Positions 1 to 8,121 of a stretch of DNA of 13,022 nt are shown here, piece after piece. The stretch is from Euryarchaeota archaeon UBA229 (GTDB lineage: Archaea > Thermoplasmatota > Poseidoniia > Poseidoniales > Poseidoniaceae): the NCBI GenBank assembly GCA_002505355.1, contig DAUW01000015.1:4786-17807 (forward strand), written 5' to 3'. Position numbers and translations under genes: made by a program. Position 1 is the first letter of the stretch, and every line of letters begins with the position of its first letter. The notes beneath the pieces are model-generated. The model was not told the DNA's origin. It worked only from the letters and a program-made list of their open reading frames with translations, and ran no database searches.

Positions 1-189
1 TTTGTAAGTACCCAATGCCTCGTGGAAGACATCATCTCGCAGTTCAAAATGAACCCGTTCTATTTGGTTTATGTCATCAATAATTTCAGCATTAGAACTT
101 TGATTGATTGCTATATGTGACGCACTCTGCAGAATAAAGAGAGTAATGAGGAACATTACTATACCCGCAGAGCGCTGACTTTGCATCAT
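1..189 (-). CDS. Secreted or lipid-anchored protein, N-terminal fragment (gene runs off the left edge)
   Basis: A minus-strand frame is open from an ATG at 189 (a second ATG follows at 186) to the window edge, 63 codons with no stop. The translation begins with a short polar segment (MMQSQRSAG). A hydrophobic stretch, IVMFLITLFILQSA, covers about residues 10-23. A polar region follows (NQSSNAEIIDDINQIERV and on to GTYK at the edge). This is the layout of a Sec signal peptide or N-terminal anchor followed by an exported domain. It lies 53 bp downstream of the membrane protein gene ending at 243, in the same direction, so it may belong to the same surface-protein cluster. No clear Shine-Dalgarno is present. 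A weak AT-rich element (AATAAAAC on the minus strand, 216-209) sits about 24 bp upstream of the ATG. Product family unknown; too little is visible to assign a role. Confidence 0.68.
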   Translation of the reverse strand, partial: MMQSQRSAGIVMFLITLFILQSASHIAINQSSNAEIIDDINQIERVHFELRDDVFHEALGTYK

Positions 190-242
190 AATACCCTAGT
201 TCCGGTGCGTTTTATTGCTTGGGGTATCGTGTGAGATTATAC

Positions 243-848
243 TCAATTTCTATCTTTGAATTCTTCCCATGCCCAATCACCGACATTGTGAGTCACGACC
301 ATAAACTGCAAATCACCTTCATGATCGGTATATTTTAAATCGATTGCAATGACATAATTGTCCCAAACGGTATGACCAATTACCAGCATTTCAAGATCAT
401 CCCCAGCCACTGACGAATGGGCTGAAATCGCATCGATTTCAATGCTCATTGACTCAAGTACTTCGCCATCTGTCGATTGAAATGTGACCTGTAGATCGAC
501 ATCAGTTATTTCCCTGCTACCGGTATTGTGTATTTCAGACATGACTAAATGACCGCTGCGCTGCATGTAGAGGGTTTCTACCATCACTGAATCTCGTGGA
601 ATAACCCAATACCAAGTGCTGAAGATTGCGCCAAGTAGCAAGAGCAAAACTAAACCAGCAGTTGCTACACGGTTCGGCGTAATCTCTTTTTGCAATTCCT
701 GCACGAATTTGGCTGCGTCTTTTGACGCTTGCAAAATTGCTAATTCTTCGGCAGTCATCTGGGTTGATTCAGTGATTGAATCTTCATGAATTAACAATTC
801 ACCCTCATCATTGACAATGTATCCATTCTCTTCTTCAACCATAGACAT
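243..848 (-). CDS. Single-pass membrane protein with an extracytoplasmic beta-rich domain
   Basis: A 201-residue protein if it starts at the ATG at 848; a TTG at 851 and an ATG at 842 are alternatives. I chose 848 because its A is also the last base of the upstream gene's TGA (TGATG), a classic translational coupling arrangement. Residues 1-60 are acidic, probably helical and predicted cytoplasmic, with lysines and an arginine just before the membrane. Residues 61-83 form one strong transmembrane helix (leucine-rich, ending in Trp-Tyr-Trp). Residues 90-200 are a soluble domain with alternating strands. Its pattern of SEIHNTG, then V-x-L-x-V-x-F, then a DGEVLES turn resembles the general layout of FxLyD-type beta-sandwich domains, but that is only a shape match. 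Being coupled to the 1553-residue secreted protein, it may be its membrane partner; that is inference. No catalytic motif seen. Confidence 0.83.
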   Translation of the reverse strand: MSMVEEENGYIVNDEGELLIHEDSITESTQMTAEELAILQASKDAAKFVQELQKEITPNRVATAGLVLLLLLGAIFSTWYWVIPRDSVMVETLYMQRSGHLVMSEIHNTGSREITDVDLQVTFQSTDGEVLESMSIEIDAISAHSSVAGDDLEMLVIGHTVWDNYVIAIDLKYTDHEGDLQFMVVTHNVGDWAWEEFKDRN

Positions 849-3800
849 CAACCCAACATAGCCAATACGCTGGCCACCATAGACGTGACAGGTTCTACCA
901 ACAGAACGTGTCTAGTTTCCACATCACCACCGGTTATCGTCCCAATAAGACTCAGATCAGATACCATTCCATTTACCCCAAGCGATGATGACACGGGGAT
1001 TATACCAGTGAACTGGGTATCTAACATCACAGCTCTGCTATCAAATTCCATGTCGCCAAAGAAATCAACATAATATCCGGGTTGAGTCGTGACCTGTGCG
1101 CTTGCTGCAATACGACCAGAGGTGATATCATCAAGTATGATTACTGGATATTCATACGGACCGCGCTTGATGTTAATGACGGCAGATTTCAAGTCTTCAC
1201 CGATCATTTCTAGACGGTCTACTGTGACACCTGGCTGGACTGGTATTCCTTCTTGCTTCATGTAGAGGCTCTTTACCCCGTCACCGGATGAAGCAACCCG
1301 CATGCCCCAATCATTGGTTGGTTCTAATTTGAAGGTTGAAGGTAGGCCTTGAGCAATCATCAACACGTCGCCGCGGAAATCCACGGCCTGACCACTCGCT
1401 TCAAGATACAAATCTAGATTTTCTTCATTCGAGGAGTAGTCGAGAGTCATCATTCCTTGAAATGAGGTGTCACTTCGAATGTCGAAGTCATTTGCTGGCA
1501 CAGCAGACAGTGACATCACGCTGGGTAAATTACGCATGAAGGTCGTTGCTGGATACCAAGAGCCATCGACAAAGCGCATTTGTTGAATCATTAGTTTATC
1601 AGCCGAAAATTTACCCTGCGTTCTAAACTCTTCAGGTACGTTCATGGTAATATTGAAAATATCACCAATAGTTGCTGAGAAATCCATTGACTGCGCAACA
1701 TCGATGAACAGTGCTTCGACTCTTGTCTGTTCAATTCTATCGATGAACGTCGCATAGACTGAATCTAGGTTTGACCCAAAGTCATATGTCATAATGACAT
1801 TAAACCTCGGAACAATCAAGTCATCCTGGGTGAAAAACACTGCATTAGCACTCACATCGTTCGGCTTAGAGCTATCTAAGCCATTGATTACAAGATCGGT
1901 GTCTCTACCCTGAAGGCCGTTGACGACGATACTTATTTGCTCACGAAGGGGTTTCCACTGCTCGAAGAATAAATCAAACTCGTATTGTGGTGTATCGTCG
2001 ACCATCCTGAAATCATATTCAAGGGAAATTTGACCCGCTGGCAGCTGTGGTAGCCATAGTCGGTTATGCCATGCACGCCTAAATTTCAGCATAATTCCCT
2101 CTTCCTCAAGTAAGGTTTCATTCATAGATGCTAGTTCAAAATCAAACACTACACCATCCTCCAAGGCTGTGATTAATTTTTCCGCCTCGGTGATGTTAGA
2201 GCGAGTGAATATATCTAACGCTGAGGCCCGTTCTGTATCATCAATCTTGTAATCCTCCAGGATGTCGTTAGCATCCAATATATCCGATTGAGTAAGCAAC
2301 GGTAGCCTCGATAGATTGTACTGCAAAATTGTTGCCTCATTGACGTTCATCGCAACGCCATGTGCCCATATTGGATCCTCAGCAACAGTACTACCTTTTT
2401 GCATGTCGATAGTCAAGTCAAATGCCTCTCCAGTGAGCAAATCAAGTCCCAAGGAGAAATCTTCATCTTCGCCATCTGTGCCAACTAAATCTTTAGTGAA
2501 ATCATAAATTAAATCGTTGACCGAACTCCCAAAATCAACCAGATCACCAAGGAAGAAGGACAGTGACTCAATACCTTCCCCCTCGTCAAAACTCGGCAAT
2601 TCTAGGCCTGATGAGTCGACGGTGGAAGGGAAAGCAATGGATATGTTTGATGGCAAGGGCTCCAATATCGCCCGACCGTTCATGCCTAGGAACTCATCTT
2701 GGTATGTTGAGTCATCTTCAAACATGATGTAGAATGGCGAAGATTGGCTTCTGACCATTTCTATTTGTGAATTACCTTCCGGCCCGACTGCATCTGGTAC
2801 TTGCGGTGAGAATCGAGTGATGCTGATGATGTCTGATATTTTCAAACTCATACTAGCCTCTGAACTATCTTGGTCAACCCAGAATCTAAAGTGATCACCA
2901 TCCATCGTTTTAGGCTCAGTTGCGTTGGTGAGTTGAATTATTATAGAGTCGATTGGTTGATTACCTGTGTAGCCCAAGGTGTCTCCAAGAGTTAGCGAAA
3001 AGTCTGATGGGAGCCCGTTTAACTGAATTGAGTTTTGCTGAGCAGGGCTTTTACCGCCATAGGTTATCGATTGAATCGGCTCACTGGCTTGATAATTAAC
3101 CGCACTCGAGGTTTGAATGATCTTCAAACTGTCTGGGCGGTTAGAGATCATTGCGGATTGAGTTACTGCGGTGGCTTGATCACCTCCACTGTGCTTAATA
3201 TGGCCGACAAGAATAGACTCACCAGTAGAACCTTTTATCTCGATATCTCTCACATCTGTAGTTGGATCAAACGTTTGGATTACGTCTGATATTCCCGATA
3301 CTCGCAGACTGATGGCTACCGGGACTAGGGGTTTTATTGGCTCACCATTTCGCCCAATAACCTGGTCAATATTAACATCCTCAGCGAGTAGAATGTGATC
3401 TTGGTTAGGCATTATCGGATTATCGCTGCTTGAGAATGACAGTTCGACCAAGCCTATGTCCATCGATTCACGAGGATCACCGGCCAAATTTCCTGTGATT
3501 TGGTCAAAGCAGTGAATCTCGAGTGTACCGCCGTCCGAGCCGGTTGTACTGATTATCGAATCGGGTAATGAATTTACAATGTCACCAATATCTAAAACAA
3601 CTTGAACTACCGTCAACAATGCATTATCGAAGATTTGTGCGATGCTGTTTAGGTTTGGGTTATCATAATTTACCCGATCTACGCCAGTTGGTGAAACTAA
3701 GAAACTACCCTCGATTAAAATGGCATTAGGGACATCTTCAATGACGACTTCTAATGATGATCTATCACTCGCTACGCCACCCCTCTCAAATGTTGATTTG

Positions 3801-5509
3801 TATTCAAGGCGATCGATTGATTCTGTCCCAATAACCGCAATCAGCGTATTTGGTGCATCTGTTGGATTGACTGGAAGGGTCGGGTCATTGACATTTGGCG
3901 ATGAATCACCAGAGAAATTCTTAATCGCGATAATTAGCGAGAGCCGATCTGGCACCTCACCGGGAAGATTTGCTGAGTTAGGTGCTTCGCCTATCATGGT
4001 GAAGATTGAATTGATTTCCTCTTGCGGCATGGTGCCTGATGGCAGCCCATGTATCCAAGCCCTAGCATCCGTGACGTTGCCAAACTCAGAATCGCCGTCT
4101 TGAACGTTCGCTCTGTCTTCGTAATAATGCAAATAAACGTCTGAGCCAATATCGGAATAAATTTCTACTGAATCAAATGAGTTCTCACCAAGATTATCAT
4201 TTCTAATGGTGATATCAACTTCCTCTGGCAACTTGGTATCGCCCATTTCGGGATGGAATCCAGCATCCAAATAACTCATCTCAAGAACTGGCGCCGATGA
4301 ACCGCCGCCATCGCCATCGAATCGGATATAACCTACGCCGATACCAAACCCGCACTTGTGCTCGTGACTCGGTGCCTCATTATCTGCAACTGGGTCATAG
4401 TATAACTCATCCTGACAATCTGTCTGAACATCGGTACCAGGAGCGTTCGGATTTCTTACCTGAACAGAATATGGTGCGGTTATGGATGATAGCGAAAATT
4501 CGCTAGAATTGATGTTGCCGATGATTAAGGAAGCTAGGAATGATACCAAATCTTGCGGTGCAACGTTGAATTCGATACGTTCAATTCCGACGCCTAGGGT
4601 AAATTCGTGGGGCGGCTGAGTAAATCGCGTGTCGATTACTATAGCATATGACTCTGAGTCATCAAGAGTGATATCGAAGGCTAGTCCTTTCATCAGACTT
4701 ATCTCGAGGTGCTGTAATGAATCCCATAATGGGTCGGTTTGATCTAGTGCTGTGACTTTCCATTGGAAGGTCGGATTTATCCACAATTTTTCGATTATTG
4801 GGATTAATCCTCCACTGGTTTCAACCCCCCATCCATCACCTTGGTTGATAATTCCTTCAATGGTTAAAGCAACAGATAAGTCATCCTCTCCATCGCCATC
4901 TATATCGATGTAGTTGGCAAATAAGACTAATTGACCATCAACGATTAGTTCACCAGTAAACGTTCCTTGAGCCCATGCCTCATAGGAAGGACCGTTATCC
5001 CTCGACGTGAAATTAACGTACACTGCATAAGTGTTGATTCCGATGGCTAATATGTTGTCTAGGCCGAGATTATTCACTGAAAACAGTGTTTGAAACAAGT
5101 TACTAGGGAAGCCTTCTGGTTGCGTAGAAGCATCCATAAGGAATTCGTAGGGTCGAGGGTGGTCTGGTTCAAACACTGAGGAATTGCGCATGGTGATTCC
5201 GTCCAAAAATGAGTTCGACACTGCCAGTGGATCGGTTTCAGTGATACCTCTGGCGTTGGCATCAACTTGGGCTAGAGCACCTTGAGCTGCGCTGAGCGCA
5301 ATGTCTGGTTCACCACCTTGGGTCCTCTCGGCTAGTGTTTCCATCAATGAATCAATTACGTCGAAATCGTCACGAGAAATAGAGGTGTCAGCTGTTGCAG
5401 GATAAGAAATGGAAACCATCATCAACATAATCAAGAAAATTGCTGATTTCCGCGGGTCACCAGATTGGGGTAGGCCTGGTCTAACTACCCGCAGCGTGCG
5501 CCCATCCAT
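848..5509 (-). CDS. Giant secreted beta-rich repeat protein (1553 aa), function unknown
   Basis: The ATG at 5509 gives a long basic n-region and a hydrophobic core at residues 22-35 (AIFLIMLMMVSISY), then PATA-D, a good signal peptidase site near residue 40. The mature protein is acidic and rich in short beta strands, with no catalytic motif I recognise. Visible landmarks are: a well-structured N-terminal part (about 110-320); a calcium-loop-like DIDGDGEDD at 202-210; a cysteine pair at C365 and C386 that could form a disulfide, with a lone C667; and two amphipathic helical stretches at about 622-650 and 982-1010. A recurring motif (x-[LV]-P-[SDNA]-x-x-x-[LI]) appears at about 592, 648, 833, 952, 1156, 1328 and 1389. 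Residues 791-819 and 833-860 are clear tandem copies. There is no convincing C-terminal membrane anchor, only a mildly hydrophobic last dozen residues. Likely exported or surface-associated; it could be structural, adhesive or ligand-binding. Its stop overlaps the start of the downstream membrane protein. Confidence 0.88.
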   Translation of the reverse strand: MDGRTLRVVRPGLPQSGDPRKSAIFLIMLMMVSISYPATADTSISRDDFDVIDSLMETLAERTQGGEPDIALSAAQGALAQVDANARGITETDPLAVSNSFLDGITMRNSSVFEPDHPRPYEFLMDASTQPEGFPSNLFQTLFSVNNLGLDNILAIGINTYAVYVNFTSRDNGPSYEAWAQGTFTGELIVDGQLVLFANYIDIDGDGEDDLSVALTIEGIINQGDGWGVETSGGLIPIIEKLWINPTFQWKVTALDQTDPLWDSLQHLEISLMKGLAFDITLDDSESYAIVIDTRFTQPPHEFTLGVGIERIEFNVAPQDLVSFLASLIIGNINSSEFSLSSITAPYSVQVRNPNAPGTDVQTDCQDELYYDPVADNEAPSHEHKCGFGIGVGYIRFDGDGGGSSAPVLEMSYLDAGFHPEMGDTKLPEEVDITIRNDNLGENSFDSVEIYSDIGSDVYLHYYEDRANVQDGDSEFGNVTDARAWIHGLPSGTMPQEEINSIFTMIGEAPNSANLPGEVPDRLSLIIAIKNFSGDSSPNVNDPTLPVNPTDAPNTLIAVIGTESIDRLEYKSTFERGGVASDRSSLEVVIEDVPNAILIEGSFLVSPTGVDRVNYDNPNLNSIAQIFDNALLTVVQVVLDIGDIVNSLPDSIISTTGSDGGTLEIHCFDQITGNLAGDPRESMDIGLVELSFSSSDNPIMPNQDHILLAEDVNIDQVIGRNGEPIKPLVPVAISLRVSGISDVIQTFDPTTDVRDIEIKGSTGESILVGHIKHSGGDQATAVTQSAMISNRPDSLKIIQTSSAVNYQASEPIQSITYGGKSPAQQNSIQLNGLPSDFSLTLGDTLGYTGNQPIDSIIIQLTNATEPKTMDGDHFRFWVDQDSSEASMSLKISDIISITRFSPQVPDAVGPEGNSQIEMVRSQSSPFYIMFEDDSTYQDEFLGMNGRAILEPLPSNISIAFPSTVDSSGLELPSFDEGEGIESLSFFLGDLVDFGSSVNDLIYDFTKDLVGTDGEDEDFSLGLDLLTGEAFDLTIDMQKGSTVAEDPIWAHGVAMNVNEATILQYNLSRLPLLTQSDILDANDILEDYKIDDTERASALDIFTRSNITEAEKLITALEDGVVFDFELASMNETLLEEEGIMLKFRRAWHNRLWLPQLPAGQISLEYDFRMVDDTPQYEFDLFFEQWKPLREQISIVVNGLQGRDTDLVINGLDSSKPNDVSANAVFFTQDDLIVPRFNVIMTYDFGSNLDSVYATFIDRIEQTRVEALFIDVAQSMDFSATIGDIFNITMNVPEEFRTQGKFSADKLMIQQMRFVDGSWYPATTFMRNLPSVMSLSAVPANDFDIRSDTSFQGMMTLDYSSNEENLDLYLEASGQAVDFRGDVLMIAQGLPSTFKLEPTNDWGMRVASSGDGVKSLYMKQEGIPVQPGVTVDRLEMIGEDLKSAVINIKRGPYEYPVIILDDITSGRIAASAQVTTQPGYYVDFFGDMEFDSRAVMLDTQFTGIIPVSSSLGVNGMVSDLSLIGTITGGDVETRHVLLVEPVTSMVASVLAMLG

Positions 5510-5532
5510 GTCAAATGGTCATATTCAAACTA

Positions 5533-5545
5533 CGATAAACTATCG
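5533..5545. promoter_or_regulatory. Inverted repeat overlapping a TATA-like box upstream of the giant secreted protein
   Basis: CGATA-AAC-TATCG is a perfect inverted repeat with 5-bp arms and a 3-nt spacer, in the 73-bp gap between the PKD protein stop (5583) and the next ATG (5509). Read on the minus strand it includes GTTTATCG (5540-5533). The centre of that element is about 27 bp upstream of the ATG, the position expected for the TATA box of a leaderless archaeal gene. The repeat could therefore be an operator over a promoter, or just a weak stem. No T-run follows it, so I do not call it a terminator. Confidence 0.33.
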
Positions 5546-5582
5546 CCTAGAAGTGTGAGCAAAGTGATAAACAGACAGCAAT

Positions 5583-8114
5583 TTACGTGAATCGCAGCAT
5601 AAAGTCCTGACCGCACGACGGACAAGCAACTATTGCCTCATCAGCGTCTGGTATCTCGATATTGAATTCGGTTGCACAGTGCGGGCATGAAACCCGCTCA
5701 ATAACCGAATCTGGCAGCTGCTTATCTTCGATTATGGTGTTTCCTGACTCTTCCTCAATTCGACCAGCTTCAGGCGCTATACCTGACTTGACTTGATGTG
5801 GTAATTCTACGCCTCCACTAACTACCTTGGTTAATTTTTCAATAGCCCCTTCGTCAGAATTAGTCTGGATAATTTCTTGGTTCTCCTCTTCGGCAAACAT
5901 GGCCATCGCGTCTGCTGCAGCAGATTGAGTCCCAGAAGAATACTGCATTGTTTGGTTAGTGAAACTCGGTGATGGTTGAATCGAGGATGGTGGGGCAAAA
6001 GCCGCCTGGGATTGCTCCTCTAGTTTATCCTGCGTCCCGTATATTGACTGATACTCTGCATCTTGACTTTGCTGTGCTTTTTGTTCGCTATTTGCAACTT
6101 GTTGACCAGATTCTAGGCCAGCCAAAACTGGTGCATCAGCAAAAATCGGAATTTTTCGTCGCTGTTTTACCATTGCAATGTGTTGATGTGCTTCGGTTTC
6201 ACTGAGGCCTCTTCCCTGAAGTAGTTGCACTGCGATGCTTAGTTGCCATCTTCTAAAGCCAATCATGGCTACAGATATTGTCACAAGCCCTAGAAATAAC
6301 GCTACCAGAATCAATCCAAGAACACTATCTGTTGGCGCGGCGCCTGCTACTTCAATTGAGAATGCATGTGAATCGGAGTTGCCAGATTGGTCGAAAACCG
6401 TTACAACAACATTGCTTCTTCCCGGTTCATTGAATATTACATCGACAGATGAACCAACATAATCTGGATCATCGGTCGCATCTCCGTTCCTATCAGTATC
6501 GAGATTTGGGTTCAAGTCCCAGTGGTAAGTCAACTGGTACGACTTGTCATACGAATCACCAGCATCGATGTTCAAACTTATCGCTTTGCCTTCCACAACT
6601 GAAACCGGTAGGGCGGCAATCGCTTGAGGCTCTAAAGTAGGAATTGATGAGTCGTCGACAACTACTGTTGCGGTAGATTTAGCTGAATTACCTGAATTAT
6701 CAGTGACTGTCAGATTAACTAGATAGGTACCGATATTTGGCCAAGCAATACTCACAGAATTGTTGTTATCCGAAAATACTGAACCCCATTCCCACAAACA
6801 GCTCGCTACTGCGTCATCATCGGTGCTGGAACTGCAACTAAAGGCTGTATCTTGTAAGATATTAGTTTTCCAGCCGCCACTAAATAATTCAGCACTGCTG
6901 CTGATAACTGGGTTAGGGGCCACGACATCAGCAACCAGAATTATGAGATTGCTTGTTGCGATAGATTGGGTTGGCGAAGTTGCAGTAAGGGTGACCGTTT
7001 TATCACCAACAGAAGTCCATGAAAAAGATACGTCAAAGCCTTGTGCGTCATCGTCGTTTGTAAAAATCCCGTCTTGATTTGAATCTATTGTGTCATCAAA
7101 ATCCCAAGATAACGTTGATATCTGGCCGATGCTATTTGGCGAAGCGTTAGCATCGAAAAATAATGTTTCTCCAATGCTTGTTGTGCCATTATTACTAGCA
7201 TTGATAATTGGCGTTAGAATTGGCGCCAACTCCACCCTGACAGTCAATTTGACGTCAGAATCACCGCTTGCTCCCCCAACCGGATTGTTGGTATTATCGA
7301 CAATTATCAATAGTTCCTGGGCATCAAGTTCGTCTGGTACAACCCAAGTGTCAGAATCAGATGAAGTTACTGATTGCAGGCTGAGATCTGAGATATATAA
7401 TTCACCAACCTCACCTGCCAAATATCGGTCATGCATTGTTCTAGTTTGTAAATATACATCGGCCTGTCCGTCGAATGCCCATGCAGTTACAACAAGTGTA
7501 GTGCCAGAATCCAATCTTAAGTCATCGCCTGACAGTAAGGTGGCAAAGCTATTGCTCTCGATAGCGATTACATCATGATAAGGTGTCCAGTATGATTCAT
7601 CGATTTTATCAAAAGAGGCGCCTATCTGACTGGTTGAACCCCCTTGGTCGCCTTGGCCGTTATCGCCATTGTGCGCCAGATTGTCTAACACCATGTAGTA
7701 AGTCTTGGGATTTATCGAAGCTGGAACCTTCCAGTGAAAATTGTACGCACCGATGGCGCTTTCCGTGGAAATAATCTGATTATATTGAGTTCGATATGAT
7801 TGTCCCGCGTCATAAGTAAGAATTTGATTTTGATCGAAGAACAATACGTCAATTGCATCATTAATTATCGATAGACTCACATCATAGACGTCTCCAGGCT
7901 GGAGCACACCTAGATTGACCTTGAAACAAACGTTGTCATCAACTGAAATCGAATTTTGTAATTGATTTGTCTCCAATTCTAAACAGTTTGGTCCGGCTCT
8001 GCCAGCAGTCTGCGAAGATACCAGTGGCGCCATCAACAGCAAAATTAGGAGACTGGCTACTGCCGTGCAACGCATATTTGGCTGGTAGATACCGCACACT
8101 TCAAATGAACGCAT
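5583..8114 (-). CDS. Surface PKD-domain protein with one membrane helix and a cytosolic zinc ribbon
   Basis: 843 residues from the ATG at 8114, which lies 7 bp after the RNase Z stop. The frame stays open to 8201, but that start would overlap RNase Z by 80 bp. An ATG at 8075 would give a tidier signal peptide and is the main alternative. Numbering from 8114: hydrophobic signal core at about 18-32; a tandem pair of beta domains around 45-295, each with a W-x-V-P ... DN ... G-x-G-D signature; three PKD-like Ig folds at about 300-395, 399-487 and 493-589, two of them with Asp/Asn-rich calcium-type loops (337-358 and 532-552); a transmembrane helix at 595-620; a juxtamembrane conserved-looking block (GRGLSETEAHQHI, RRKIPIF) at 631-667; a Gln/Ser/Glu-rich linker; and a C-terminal zinc ribbon with CPHC (C810, C813) and CPSC (C831, C834). 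Topology is N-out, C-in. PKD domains usually mediate binding or adhesion; the zinc ribbon implies a cytosolic partner. The ligand is unknown. Confidence 0.88.
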   Translation of the reverse strand: MRSFEVCGIYQPNMRCTAVASLLILLLMAPLVSSQTAGRAGPNCLELETNQLQNSISVDDNVCFKVNLGVLQPGDVYDVSLSIINDAIDVLFFDQNQILTYDAGQSYRTQYNQIISTESAIGAYNFHWKVPASINPKTYYMVLDNLAHNGDNGQGDQGGSTSQIGASFDKIDESYWTPYHDVIAIESNSFATLLSGDDLRLDSGTTLVVTAWAFDGQADVYLQTRTMHDRYLAGEVGELYISDLSLQSVTSSDSDTWVVPDELDAQELLIIVDNTNNPVGGASGDSDVKLTVRVELAPILTPIINASNNGTTSIGETLFFDANASPNSIGQISTLSWDFDDTIDSNQDGIFTNDDDAQGFDVSFSWTSVGDKTVTLTATSPTQSIATSNLIILVADVVAPNPVISSSAELFSGGWKTNILQDTAFSCSSSTDDDAVASCLWEWGSVFSDNNNSVSIAWPNIGTYLVNLTVTDNSGNSAKSTATVVVDDSSIPTLEPQAIAALPVSVVEGKAISLNIDAGDSYDKSYQLTYHWDLNPNLDTDRNGDATDDPDYVGSSVDVIFNEPGRSNVVVTVFDQSGNSDSHAFSIEVAGAAPTDSVLGLILVALFLGLVTISVAMIGFRRWQLSIAVQLLQGRGLSETEAHQHIAMVKQRRKIPIFADAPVLAGLESGQQVANSEQKAQQSQDAEYQSIYGTQDKLEEQSQAAFAPPSSIQPSPSFTNQTMQYSSGTQSAAADAMAMFAEEENQEIIQTNSDEGAIEKLTKVVSGGVELPHQVKSGIAPEAGRIEEESGNTIIEDKQLPDSVIERVSCPHCATEFNIEIPDADEAIVACPSCGQDFMLRFT

Positions 8115-8121
8115 CAATGAA

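Noticed and set aside
191..227. ATACCC ... GGGTAT inverted repeat downstream of the small membrane protein
   Set aside because: Arms are only 6 bp with a 25-nt spacer and no T-run, so neither a terminator nor an operator can be supported.
3720..4103. Open frame of 127 codons on the plus strand inside the giant secreted protein gene
   Set aside because: No start context or domain; it overlaps a continuous minus-strand gene with signal peptide and repeats.
7090..7578. Open frame of 162 codons on the plus strand inside the PKD protein gene
   Set aside because: The minus strand encodes well-formed ectodomain sequence here; the plus frame is a composition shadow.
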